Of a stretch of DNA of 64,000 nt, positions 23,828 to 34,057 are shown in pieces; position 1 is the first letter of the stretch, and every line of letters begins with the position of its first letter. Below the pieces are notes generated by a model, which was not told where the DNA came from, did no database searches, and saw nothing but the letters and a program-made list of their open reading frames with translations. Source of the stretch: Bretschneidera sinensis (taxonomy: Eukaryota; Streptophyta; Magnoliopsida; Brassicales; Akaniaceae). Position numbers and translations under genes: made by a program. The stretch spans positions 94,513,873-94,577,872 of the forward strand of contig CM043704.1 in NCBI GenBank assembly GCA_023935145.1, written 5' to 3'.

Positions 23828-26227
23828 TTAGTAGCCTGGAAACATTGGTGGAGGCGGGGATGAGTATTGCATTCCGATGTTTGGTGGGAGGACAAAGTCG
23901 TCGGCTGCTGGTGGTGAAGATACCACAGGAGCAGGAGGAGGATATGCGGTTGGTGGTGGTGGTGATTGGACCGGTGTTGGTGGTGGTGCCTGAACCGGTG
24001 GTGGCGTTGATTGAACTGGTGTTGGTGGTGGTGGTGATTGGATTGATGTTGGTGGTGGTGCCTGGACAGGTGGTGGTGGTGCCTGGACAGGTGGTGGTGG
24101 TGGGGAGTGGACTGGAGGTGGTGGAGAGTGGACGGGTGGTGGTGGAGAGTGGACAGGAGGTGGTGGGGATCGGACTGGCGGTGGTGGAGAGTGTACTGGT
24201 GGTACTGGTGGTGGAGATTGGACTGGAGGTGGCGGAGAATGGACGGGTGGTGGTGGGGATTGGACTGGTGGTGGTGGGGATCGGACTGGAGGTGGTGGAG
24301 AGTGCACTGGTGGTACCGGTGGTGGAGAGTGGACGGGTGGTGGTGGGGATTGGACTGGTGGTGGTGGAGAGTGGACGGGTGGTGGTGGGGATTGGACTGG
24401 AGGTGGTGGAGAGTGTACTGGTGGTAGTGGTGGTGGAGAGTGGACAGGTGGTGGTGGAGAGTGGACAGGAGGCGGTGGAGAGTAGATTGGTGGTGGTGGA
24501 GAATGGACTGCTGGTGGTGGGGATAGGACTGGAAGTGGTGGTGATTGGACTGGTAGTACTGGTGGGGACTGAACTGAGGGAGAAGGAGAGTTAACAGGTG
24601 GTGGAAGTGATTGCACTGGTGGTCGTGGTGATTGAACTGGGGATGGAAGAGGAGATGGGGCATGTTTGCGTCTCAAAGGAGAATTTTCAGATGGGTCTGG
24701 CACTGGTGCTTCTTTTGGTGGTTGGGGTGTTACTGATGGTTTTGGTTGCTCAGGCACTGGTGATTCTTTTGGTGGGATCGGTCTTGGTGATGGTTTTGGT
24801 GGCTCAGGCACTGGTGACTCCTTTGGTGGGTTAGGTGTTGGTGCCTTTGGTGGCTTAGGTGCTGGTGATGATGGACGATGTGGTTCTTCCGGTTTCGGGC
24901 TTGGTGGTGGTTTCTGCTTAATTGTTGGTGATGATGGTGGTTTAGGTTTTGATGGAGTATGATGTGGAGAAGGTTTTGGTGATGGTGTCAACCGCTTAGC
25001 CGGTGACTTCGGCTTCGATGGTGAAGAACCTCCTCCACCACACTTATCCTTGCTGCAATCCACCGGGCGACTCACCACCGGAAAGCATTCCTTTGCTGAC
25101 TTCTGCTTTGGCCTATCAGGCAAGCAGTTGCTTGTGTCGTCCAATACAATGTCCTTCCTTGAAGTTGGTAGGCATGTTGAAGCCTCCCCATTGAAGTAAT
25201 TGTTAGAGAATGTGAAATTCACCAAGTTTGGCAACTTGCAAATTGCATCAAGCATAAACCCTGTAAACTTGTTCTGTGAAATATCCAAGCGTTCAACACT
25301 CTTCAGGCCTGAAAAGCTCTGTGGCAAAACACCTGTAAATGAGTTGAAGCTGGCATCAAATACCGTCACGTTTCCAAGCAACCCAAGCTCAGATGGGAAG
25401 CAACCACCAAGACTGTTGTCAATGAAGATGATCTCGTTCAGGTTCTTCATATTCCCAATGCTATGTGGAATGCAGCCAGTGAATTTGTTGTGAGCAAATG
25501 TCACAACAGAGACAGTGGATTTGCCGATTGTTTCAGGGATGCTGGAACTGAACCTGTTGTTGTTCAAGAACAATGCATCAAGGTCTTTCTCAAAGATTCC
25601 TGGTGGCAGTTCACCCTCGAAATCATTGAATCTGATATCAAGAAACTTGAGACCTGGCCAAGAGAGAACAATTTTTGGGAAAGGACCAACGAATCGGTTG
25701 TTGCTGATGTCAAACTCATGCATAAGTGTAAGCTTTGACAAGCTCTCGGGAACAATTCCACAGAACCTGTTGGAGTTTATATGAAACAGAGCGAGATCGG
25801 TCATGAGTCCTAACTCGGCTGGAAGGTAACCAGCAATGTCAGCCTGGTTCAGATCAACACCACCCACAACAGTCATTTTCGGATCATCAAGCGCTGCTGC
25901 ACAGAAGACTCCATTGTAACCACAAACATGGGGACCAATCCAATTGCCTGTTGTATTAAAAGGGTCCGAGTAGATAGCGGTTTTCAAGGCCTGAAGAGCA
26001 ACATAAGCTCTCTTGAGCCTTTGGTTTGCAAAAGTCACCTTGAGGTCGACTTCGTATTCGAGATCCTCAGAAAGTTCACCATCTTTAGGGAAGGATAAAA
26101 GCTGACGACGGGCAATGAAGGATGATTCACGATCTGTTAAAGCGAGAGAGAAGGTAGACAAAGAGGATAAGAGGAAAGAGGAGAAAAGAAAGCAGCCTAA
26201 GGCCTCCATTCTTAGAGTTTTAGCCAT
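23828..26227 (-). CDS. PEX3: Pollen-specific leucine-rich repeat extensin-like protein (PEX type)
   Basis: One intronless exon encodes 799 aa with the layout of LRX/PEX cell-wall proteins. A hydrophobic signal peptide covers residues 1 to about 29, followed by the conserved N-terminal domain (FANQRLKRAYVALQALK, NTTGNWIGPHVC) and about ten LRRs (roughly 119-345). A Cys-rich hinge ends DCSKDKC, and the extensin domain from about residue 405 consists of SPPPPV-type repeats. The C-terminus (LPPNIGMQYSSPPPPMFPGY) is that of PEX members. LRX proteins bind RALF peptides through the LRR part and anchor in the wall through the hydroxyproline-rich part; PEX genes are pollen and pollen-tube expressed. 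The extensin part has very few Tyr, so little isodityrosine cross-linking is expected. The PEX3 symbol rests on neighbouring CBP1 and PX genes (remembered synteny with At2g15880) and is inferred. Confidence 0.93.
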   Translation of the reverse strand: MAKTLRMEALGCFLFSSFLLSSLSTFSLALTDRESSFIARRQLLSFPKDGELSEDLEYEVDLKVTFANQRLKRAYVALQALKTAIYSDPFNTTGNWIGPHVCGYNGVFCAAALDDPKMTVVGGVDLNQADIAGYLPAELGLMTDLALFHINSNRFCGIVPESLSKLTLMHEFDISNNRFVGPFPKIVLSWPGLKFLDIRFNDFEGELPPGIFEKDLDALFLNNNRFSSSIPETIGKSTVSVVTFAHNKFTGCIPHSIGNMKNLNEIIFIDNSLGGCFPSELGLLGNVTVFDASFNSFTGVLPQSFSGLKSVERLDISQNKFTGFMLDAICKLPNLVNFTFSNNYFNGEASTCLPTSRKDIVLDDTSNCLPDRPKQKSAKECFPVVSRPVDCSKDKCGGGGSSPSKPKSPAKRLTPSPKPSPHHTPSKPKPPSSPTIKQKPPPSPKPEEPHRPSSPAPKPPKAPTPNPPKESPVPEPPKPSPRPIPPKESPVPEQPKPSVTPQPPKEAPVPDPSENSPLRRKHAPSPLPSPVQSPRPPVQSLPPPVNSPSPSVQSPPVLPVQSPPLPVLSPPPAVHSPPPPIYSPPPPVHSPPPPVHSPPPLPPVHSPPPPVQSPPPPVHSPPPPVQSPPPPVHSPPPVPPVHSPPPPVRSPPPPVQSPPPPVHSPPPPVQSPPPVPPVHSPPPPVRSPPPPVHSPPPPVHSPPPPVHSPPPPPVQAPPPPVQAPPPTSIQSPPPPTPVQSTPPPVQAPPPTPVQSPPPPTAYPPPAPVVSSPPAADDFVLPPNIGMQYSSPPPPMFPGY
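23940..24620 (-). repeat. Extensin-encoding tandem repeat tract
   Basis: Short tandem DNA units encoding SPPPPVHSPPPPVQ-like motifs, imperfect and of mixed length, within the 3' part of the PEX-type gene. Long open frames on the opposite strand here (Val-, Gly- or Trp-rich) are by-products of the repeat. Confidence 0.85.
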
Positions 26228-26292
26228 GCTGACTACCTTGGAAGGCCCAAGGCTGCTTATAGAAGGGTAGGAGGATGTAATGAGAGGAGGGT

Positions 26293-26300
26293 GTTATATG
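26293..26300 (-). promoter_or_regulatory. Candidate TATA box of the PEX-type gene
   Basis: Minus-strand catataac lies about 66-73 bases upstream of the ATG, which would give a short leader of about 35-40 nt. A second TATA-like ctataag at 26256-26262 is only ~30 bases from the ATG and would leave almost no leader, so the upstream one is preferred. Confidence 0.4.
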
Positions 26301-27569
26301 GAGGGAGAGGGAGGTCTGGTTTTGACAGCAATTGAGAGGTGTTGGAAAACGGCCTCTAGTCTTTAGCACCAGAAAATTTGTTTGGAATTTTAATTACCAC
26401 AAAATTTTTTAGTGTTACTCTAATCTTAGAAAACAAATTTAGAGGGATTGCTTTGATTGCGGAATGTTAATTATAAATTAATGAAGAAAAGCATAGCTAA
26501 AAACTGACAGTTGACCAAGTCTCTTTTTAATAAAACTGGTACCATAATGGAATCCTAATGACTGAATGTGAATAATTTCTCTTAAACAAAATTTGTGGTG
26601 CTGTGATGATTTTACGCTCTGTTATAATCCTCTACATTCAATTCTTTGATGTTTTGGTGATAGAATCCACCCCTCCCGAGTCCTGCCTCTTGACAATAAG
26701 CTTATTATTTACGCAGAACAGCTTAACAGCTTCGTTTTCTGTAAATTGTGGAACTTTGATGGTTATGAGAAATGAAGGATAATTATAAGTGACAGCAAAA
26801 TCTGCAGAAATTAACCTAACTAGACTGCTCTGGTTAAAAGTTAGTCACTGGTTTTTGTTTTAAATTATAATCTTTTCAGTCCTCAGTCAAGTTTACATAT
26901 GCTAGTTTCACCCTTTCAGAACTAGAATTACAATCTCGTCTGAGTTTTCAATGTGCCGACTAAACAAGAAGAATGGATATTAACCTATTTTGAGCAGAGG
27001 AATGGAATGCTGAGATGACAGCTGAAATCTCAGTTAAGTAATCCTGTTTGACACAGCTTTAAACCATTCACTCATTCTAATTGACTTTGTTTGGGAGACA
27101 TAAATCAAAGTTGGATCCATTTTTTCAGAAGGAAATTTGTTTTGGTGAACTTGAGCTAACCAAATGAATTCCCATTTAAGAACTTGGAAAGTTTGGATTC
27201 AACCCGAACAGAAAATTTTCAATCAATCCATGTTGCCAAGCAATTAATCTGAATTCCAAAAGACAATGGCATGTGTAACTGAACCATTAAGTAATCCACA
27301 ACTCAAAACCTACAAAGCATAATATTGCTCAAATATTAAACACAAACTTCATTGAGGAAATTTTAACATTAAACAGAAAAAACTTTTAGCTTTACATAGG
27401 ACTGCAACCATAAAGCCAAAGCCACAATTTATTGAAACAGTTGCCAGAATAATCAGATCAAAAAAACCAACATCTACAACCACTATATTCACAAATATAC
27501 CTACAAAGAAGTAAACTCAACACTAACTCCTTAACCCCACTACACAACACAAGCTCCCCAGTTCCATCA
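26301..27569. other. Spacer between the PEX-type gene and CBP1
   Basis: AT-rich, with no coding frame of note. It should contain the distal PEX promoter and the CBP1 3' UTR. No repeat structure was recognised. Confidence 0.5.
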
Positions 27570-29544
27570 TCAATCTGTTTCATGGTCAGGTGCAGGTGAA
27601 TACCAAGCAGGAAATGTTCCTTTTGTTCTAAGCAATCTGGTGTACGCAGAATCTGGCATTCTTCCTCTCTCTTCTTCCTCTATCTCTTCGGGCGACTTTG
27701 GCAATCCATCTGGGATATGAAAATGTCTCTTTCGGTCTTTCTCGGCGTCCAATGGCTTCGCCAAATTAAGTTCATTGCTTTTTCCTTTGTGGATTGGTGC
27801 AATCCCATGTAAGCACCCAATTAAGGATTTAGTGCCACCAGCTTGAAGAATCAGCTTCTCCACATCCTCCTTAGGTGCCTCTCTCTGGATTACATTGCAA
27901 ATACATAAAAGATCAGTATATCTATTCTTTGAAATATATGTTATATTTAGTTGCAGGGAATTGAAGTGATTCAAGATTTTGAACTTGTTTTGGAAACAGA
28001 ACCATAGGTAAGTCCTCTATCTGATATTCCATCATTTTTGTAGCAACCAAACAGAAATCACAAAGCAGATGCCTTACTGAACTCAAAAGAAAGGAAACTT
28101 AATTTCTCCACCCAACTAAAGCCTTTTATACAACTATAATTGAGTTTGAATTGAGTAATTCATTAACAGGAAACTAAAACAACATGAAAAATCATGAAAC
28201 TCATGAACCCAATTCTTTGGAATTCACTATGTTCTACTTTGTTTCAATTATTTTGGAAAGAAAACAATAGGCAAGTCCTCTGTCTTATATTCCCATTCAT
28301 TATCCTAGCAACCAAACAGAAATCATGAAGCAGATGCCTTACTGAATTCAAGTGATGCATTTTTGCTATTCTTTGAAATTTATGTTCTATTTAGTTGCAG
28401 GGAATTCAAGTAATTCAAGATTTTGAACTTGTTTTACAAAAATCATGAAGCAGATGCCTTACTGAACTCAAAAGAAAGAAAGCTTAATTTCTCCGCTCAA
28501 CTAAAGCTTTTTATACAACTATAATTGATTAATTCATTAACAGGAAACTAAAACAATATGAAACATGAAATTCATGAACCCAAATTTCTTTCCAATTTCC
28601 TGTGTTTTCTTAGTGACCAAACTGGCTATCATTTTTTTTAATCAGATTTTAAATAAAATCTAAATCAACAAACTTACTTCAAGATCTTTGAGCTCAAAAT
28701 AAGCTCTCCAGCAGCTATAGGAATCATCTCCTTCAAGTGTTGAACAGTAATCTGAACAAAAACAGAGCAATACAGTTGAATAACACCAACACATAAAAAC
28801 CAAACAAAAATAAACTTTATAACACTAAGGCGCATTAAGGGGCGTTTGGTTCTGGATAGGATTACAGTGGGATAAAACTAAGATTAACATTGAATAAAAG
28901 AGATAATACTTTAATCTTATGTTTGGAAAATGAGATTGTCGGATTGAAACTAAAGGGAGATAAAAAGATTAAAAAAAAAATCAAGTATCAAAATACTTAC
29001 CACTGTTCATCATTCTTAACAAATCTCCAATTTTCTGGTAAACCCTAAAATTTAATTATTAGGATTATTATTATTTATTATTTCTATAATTATACTAATT
29101 ATGATGAAAAGAAAGTGTTATAACAAAGTTCCAAAAAATCAGGTTTTTTTTTATAAAAAAATCGTAATAGCTCCGATTTATAAAACTAAAACATCATATA
29201 ACGAAATCGATTTTTTTTTCTTTTTTTCTTTTTTTTTTTTTGTAAAAACCTATGAAACCAACCTGTTCCCACTAATTAGACAGTGAAATACGAGATTGGA
29301 GCTTACCTGCGAGCTCGTTCACTGATTTTTCGATCAAAGGAGGATCCTTAACGATTCGCTCTAACTTGGTCCTGCTAAAAGGCTCGAGCTTTGGTATGTC
29401 ATCGTTGCTCCTCGTACTAGAACAGCAAATCGTAGAACTCAATCTTATCCTCGACGATGACAACCTCGTTGCCGTACCATGAATATCCTTAGCTTCGAAG
29501 AGGATAGGACACGAACAAGAACGGAGAATAACAGACTTTATCAT
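27570..29544 (-). CDS. CBP1: CCG-binding protein 1 (MEE14) homologue
   Basis: Three exons: 29307-29544, 28678-28751 and 27570-27884, totalling 627 bp (208 aa), with canonical GT-AG introns and matching phases. The start is the ATG at 29544; a longer frame upstream begins with TTG and is not used. Diagnostic blocks match Arabidopsis CBP1/MEE14 (At2g15890) as I remember it: PKLEPFSR, KDPPLIEKS, DYCSTLEGDDSYSCWRAYFE, KSLIGC.HGIA, IPDGLPK.PEEIEEEE and the terminal MPDSAYTRLLRT with APDHETD. In Arabidopsis this protein binds CCG and parts of the transcription machinery in the central cell and promotes pollen-tube attraction; mutants show maternal-effect embryo arrest. The Ser/Arg-rich first ~45 residues look like a plastid transit peptide, so localisation here is open. 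Confidence 0.87.
27920..28620. repeat. Internal duplications in CBP1 intron 2
   Basis: Two diverged direct copies at a spacing of ~448 bp start near 27920 and 28369 (tattctttgaaat.tatgtt, then tttagttgcagggaatt). The block aagcagatgccttactgaa appears three times, near 28066, 28329 and 28448. This accounts for nearly the whole intron. Confidence 0.75.
28838..28965. repeat. Possible degraded MITE in CBP1 intron 1
   Basis: The left side reads ggggcgtttggttctggata, a sequence typical of plant MITE termini, followed by AT-rich DNA with tgtttgg on the other side. No clean inverted partner or target duplication was found, so the call is weak. Confidence 0.3.
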
Positions 29545-32500
29545 TGTATCCAAACACAAATATTAACAACACAGAGAGATTACAGAGATGAGAAAAAGAA
29601 TTACGAGAAGACACCATTAAATATAGTTAAAAGTGCACTGGAGGACCGATCGGTGAACTGGATAAGGATTATATATTTTATTAGTAGATATTTTTTTAAA
29701 TCAAATCCACTGGTTTCAATCGTTGAACTGGATGATGGGGGTAATGTGGCCGTTGATTATCCGTTAGGCGTTATGTGATTGGGCCATGTGGACCGTTGAT
29801 CTTTTTGGGTAAAGAGGATCAATGTGTGGGGTCACGTTGGTTCCGTTAACGGGTTTGTAGTAATGCGGCGACGCGTGAATCGTTGTGCGGGAAACCGTCA
29901 ATTTGCCCGGTTCAGAAGCCGAGTCTGGATTACTTTCGGCCCATTGTTTTTGTCACTGGATTTTCTCTGATGTTAAAATTCTATTCAACGAGTTTTTTTT
30001 TGCTTTTAACCCTATTAGAGGTGATCATGATCTTATTTTTCAATTTTTATTTTTATTTTTACTAGCTTAGATAAAATAAAATATATTTGAAATTTTGGAA
30101 CTATCAGAAAAAATCTGATTCAACTCCAAGATAATATTTATTATATTTTAATTTACATATATAATATGTATTATAATATATAACAAAATTTTGTGTGAAT
30201 ATATAAATTTATAAAAATTATGAATTTTAATTAACGTCTCAAAAATACATTTTAAATAATTTTTTGTGGTAAAATAATAAATTTTTTTAAAAAAATCTGG
30301 TTTGTAAACTAACATAAAACAATGATATACGACAGTAAGATAGACTCGACATAACCCACAAACTTAAATTTAAATATAAAAATTTGATCCAGATCTAGTT
30401 CCGTTGGAGCTATCAATCAAATGGTTGTGTACCATATATTTTCATTCACAAATATTTATAAAGTTTGCTTGGTAAGAAATAAAAACGAGAGTAAATAATT
30501 AAAAAGATATATGTTTTTTTTCATGTGTTTAATAAAGATGGTGAAAAATTAACAAGAAAGAAAATAGTTTTATCCGATTCTTGTTTAGTACGATGAAAAG
30601 TGAAAAGAAATAAAATGTAAATAGTATTAATTTTACCGTTATATCTTTAGTAATGTTATTAGATATTAATGTGACAGATTATATGTGAATTAATTCTTAA
30701 ATTGACAATTTCATCTATTTTTTCATATTTTTTACTCTCTATCTTTCTCAATTTTAAAAGATTATAATTTATACATGAAAATAAAAAATATCAATCATTT
30801 TAATTTTAATTTTTTATTTTTTCTTTCATACTAAAAAAAAAAAAAATCTATTCTGCGCGTTTTTCTTTACCAATAAACACACCCATTTTGATGGAAGATA
30901 AGATTACAAACGTAAATTTAAGGATGTCGTTTTGTTTGGCTAATTACAAGATCGGGATTAATATTGTTTTATATATGTTTGGTTTTATTGGTTAATCCTC
31001 AGTTTCACTAAAGTCTTGCGCTGTACTATGTCAAAAGACGTACTATAAACCCAACACGCGGCTTATTTTTTAATGACATGAAGATACTAGCCATATGTAA
31101 AAAGGTCGAGTAAAATTAGAAAGACCTCGGGTATCTAAATCTTTTAAGATTGATGAAACGACCCCGGATAAAAAAAATTTATCTCCATTGATAGAAACTT
31201 TTGCCGCTTTTATAAATAGATAAGGATTTACTTAAGGTTGGGTAAGTTTTTCTTTTGATTAGATGATTAATTTTTGTTTTGCTCAAGTTCGCGTGGATAA
31301 AGGGAATAATCATTATTTATTTAGTTAACAAAGATTCGATTTAGATAAAAAGTTTTTTTCATTAAGAAATAAAAAAAGCTTTTTGTTAAAGAGGGAAGTG
31401 AAGGAACAATTTAACTAGTTCGAGATATTTGATTTGAAAAATTCGATTCGAAATCCAATTGAATTTAGTTCAAATCAAGTTTGAACAATGATTTTTGTTT
31501 GAATAACCAATCAAGCCGAGCGCTAGAATTGTCGAACTCGACTTCGTAAGCTCCCAACCAAGCTTGATTGAATTAATAATTCTAATTTTGATATATAAAA
31601 ATAATATAAAATAAGATTTAATTTTTTAGCTATGACCTAATTAATTAGTTATAGGTTTTTAAGACTAATTAAATTAATTCAAAATCGATCCCAACCGAGC
31701 TCAAGCTCGTTATCTTCTTTCCAAGTGGAGTTTTAACTAACAAAAATATTGAACTTGTGTTTGGCTCAGAGCTTGAATATTCCTTAAATTTGGGTCCAGT
31801 TTGACTCACTTCAATCTATACAATTTTTTGGTAATTTTTTTAGGCAACAACTCTTTTAAATTTAGATTTCTCCTTTTTGTTTGCTGTTTTTTAATGATAT
31901 TAAAAGTAGGAATGTCATTTTGGCCATTGAAAGCAAGACCAAAATGAACCATGTAACTTATATAATAATATAGTAATTGTATAAAGTTATTGACATGAGT
32001 TAAACAAGAAGAATATGTATTTTCAAATTTGAATTATGAAATCCGAGTAAATCAATTTGTTAGATCGATGACATAAAACAATTTTCAAATTGAGCGTTGA
32101 TAAAATATTATGTAATTAGAAATTATGGGTAAGGAACGAATAATATGTTTTTTAAAAATAAGACAATTAAAGTGAAAATGAAAACAATTGATATATGAGT
32201 ATCAATAAGTAAAGAAATATAAAAGACTTATGGAGTCTATTCTACGGGAACATAATAAAAAAATATTTCACTATAAATAAAAAATTACGAGAATTCGTAT
32301 TTTTAAACAATCATCTTTTTTTGTATTGCTTTTTTTTTTTTCTCTTTCTAAATTCTCCGAAAATATATATTTATGAAAATTTCTTAGTGTTACTCAGAGA
32401 TGGAAAAATGCAGGTCAATATCACATGTGACAGGCTAACGGACACAGGTAAAAAAACATCCGTTTTTTAAGGGATCCATTATTTCATGCTGTGACCGACC

Positions 32501-34057
32501 AATAAAAAAAGGGATAAATTCATGGGTAACTATTAAAATTGACCCGGGCAGAGATATGTTTAATAACAGCTGCTTTTGCTGCCATATGGCAAGTCTATGC
32601 TACTGGACATTCACAAGTTTACATGACCAACTTAAAACAAAAGAAATTCCTTGGTCCCAGGATTACCAATACAAAAAGTTTCATTGAATTTAAACTCCAA
32701 ATAAAATGAACATAATTTCAATCAAAAACTGAAAGAACTCATCCATAAGAAAGACCAATATTTCAAGTTTTTCATGAAATAAAATAAAGTTGGCAAAGGA
32801 CTAGAGGCCATTCTGTCAAGGTCACGCATAACAGCTATTCAAGCATAACATCCATAAGAAAGATCAATATTCAAACATAACAGCCATATGCAATCCAATT
32901 AGTAGTAGATGTTATAATAATTAAGGCAACGACATGAAACAAGAATAAAAAACAAAACAATGACAATCTATCAATTACAATTTTCTGTCCAAATGATGTT
33001 TTAATATACTGGTCATAGCATCTAAATTGAAATATGGTATAAATAAAAAAGAAATTTATCATTTTACTATGTTGCATTTAATGACCGAAATTATCGATTA
33101 CTATACTGTTGTTACTTAATTTTTTATGCGTTTTTTGAAAATTTATATAAAAAACAAAAATATTGCTATGTATTTTTTGATGATTGATAAATAAACAAAA
33201 TGAATTATTATATTTGTCCATTGTCTTTTTGTTTGTTTGTATTTAATTTTATCAACTTTGTTTTCTGGGTATTATATTTTTTAAATACATTTGTTTCATT
33301 TAAAAAAAATATTACAATTGTTATATTTGTCGAAATAAAAGTAAAATCATATTTTTTTAATAATTTTGTTATTAAAAAATTTATGATTTTATTTTAATTT
33401 CAATTATAATTTTTAATATAATATTAACATTACTAATAAACGCAAAGTGAGATTTTTATTATATTTTTTTATATTTATAGTGAAACAATGATCAAAAGTA
33501 TCCAATTTTTTATTTTATGATATAGACTTAACAAAACAGATGCGTTGGATATGAATGGATTTTGTTTCCTTCTCCATTATTCATTCATTCACGTGGCAAT
33601 TATTCCCTGCGTCGAGTTGGCAAAACCACATACGGATATACCTAACCAGGTTGGAGCAAAACTTGAACTATAGTAACCAGAGCAGATTAAAACTTGTCAC
33701 GTATACGCGTTTTATATTGACTCTCTCACGTCTCCGTAGTCATTGCTTACTCTCTCTCTCCTTCTCCATCTATCTGCACAGAGCAGAGGAAAAAATTGAA
33801 AAAGAGATCATAAATAAAAAGATATATATATTATATTCATCGTCTCTCTCTCTGTCTTTCTAGGATTTAATTTCTGATTTGACGGATAGTAAAGGTAAAT
33901 ATCTCCAATTAAGCAGGAACCAAGTACGACCTTAACTCTATCGATTGATCCTTTTCATCAATGTTGTAAAAGGCTTTGAAGTTCCAAGAATTCTCTCGAA
34001 TTTCCTGCCGGAATTGAATTCTTCTGCTGTTCGTTTCTCAAAATTATAGCATCAACA
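29545..34057. other. Long spacer between divergent CBP1 and PX genes
   Basis: About 4.5 kb of very AT-rich DNA separating two divergently transcribed genes. No coding frame or RNA gene was recognised. The right end (about 33750-34057) is CT-rich (tctctctctctgtctttcta) and probably contains the transcription start and 5' UTR of the PX gene. A TE-like patch lies at 31410-31820. Confidence 0.5.
31410..31820. mobile_element. Possible non-autonomous element with GAGCTCAAGCTCG-type motifs
   Basis: The region holds ccgagctcaagctcg (near 31696), attcgattcgaaatcc (near 31440), caagccgagcgc and ggctcagagcttg. Clusters of this kind are common in degenerate plant hAT-like MITEs. Ends and target duplication are not defined. 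Confidence 0.3.

Noticed and set aside
23824..24663. 279-codon minus-strand His-rich frame
   Set aside because: Out-of-frame reading of the same extensin repeats; no signal peptide or domain.
23845..24962. Long plus-strand frames rich in Val, Gly, Trp (249, 106, 98 and 78 codons)
   Set aside because: They are antisense shadows of the Pro-rich repeats of the PEX-type gene; composition alone explains the lack of stops.
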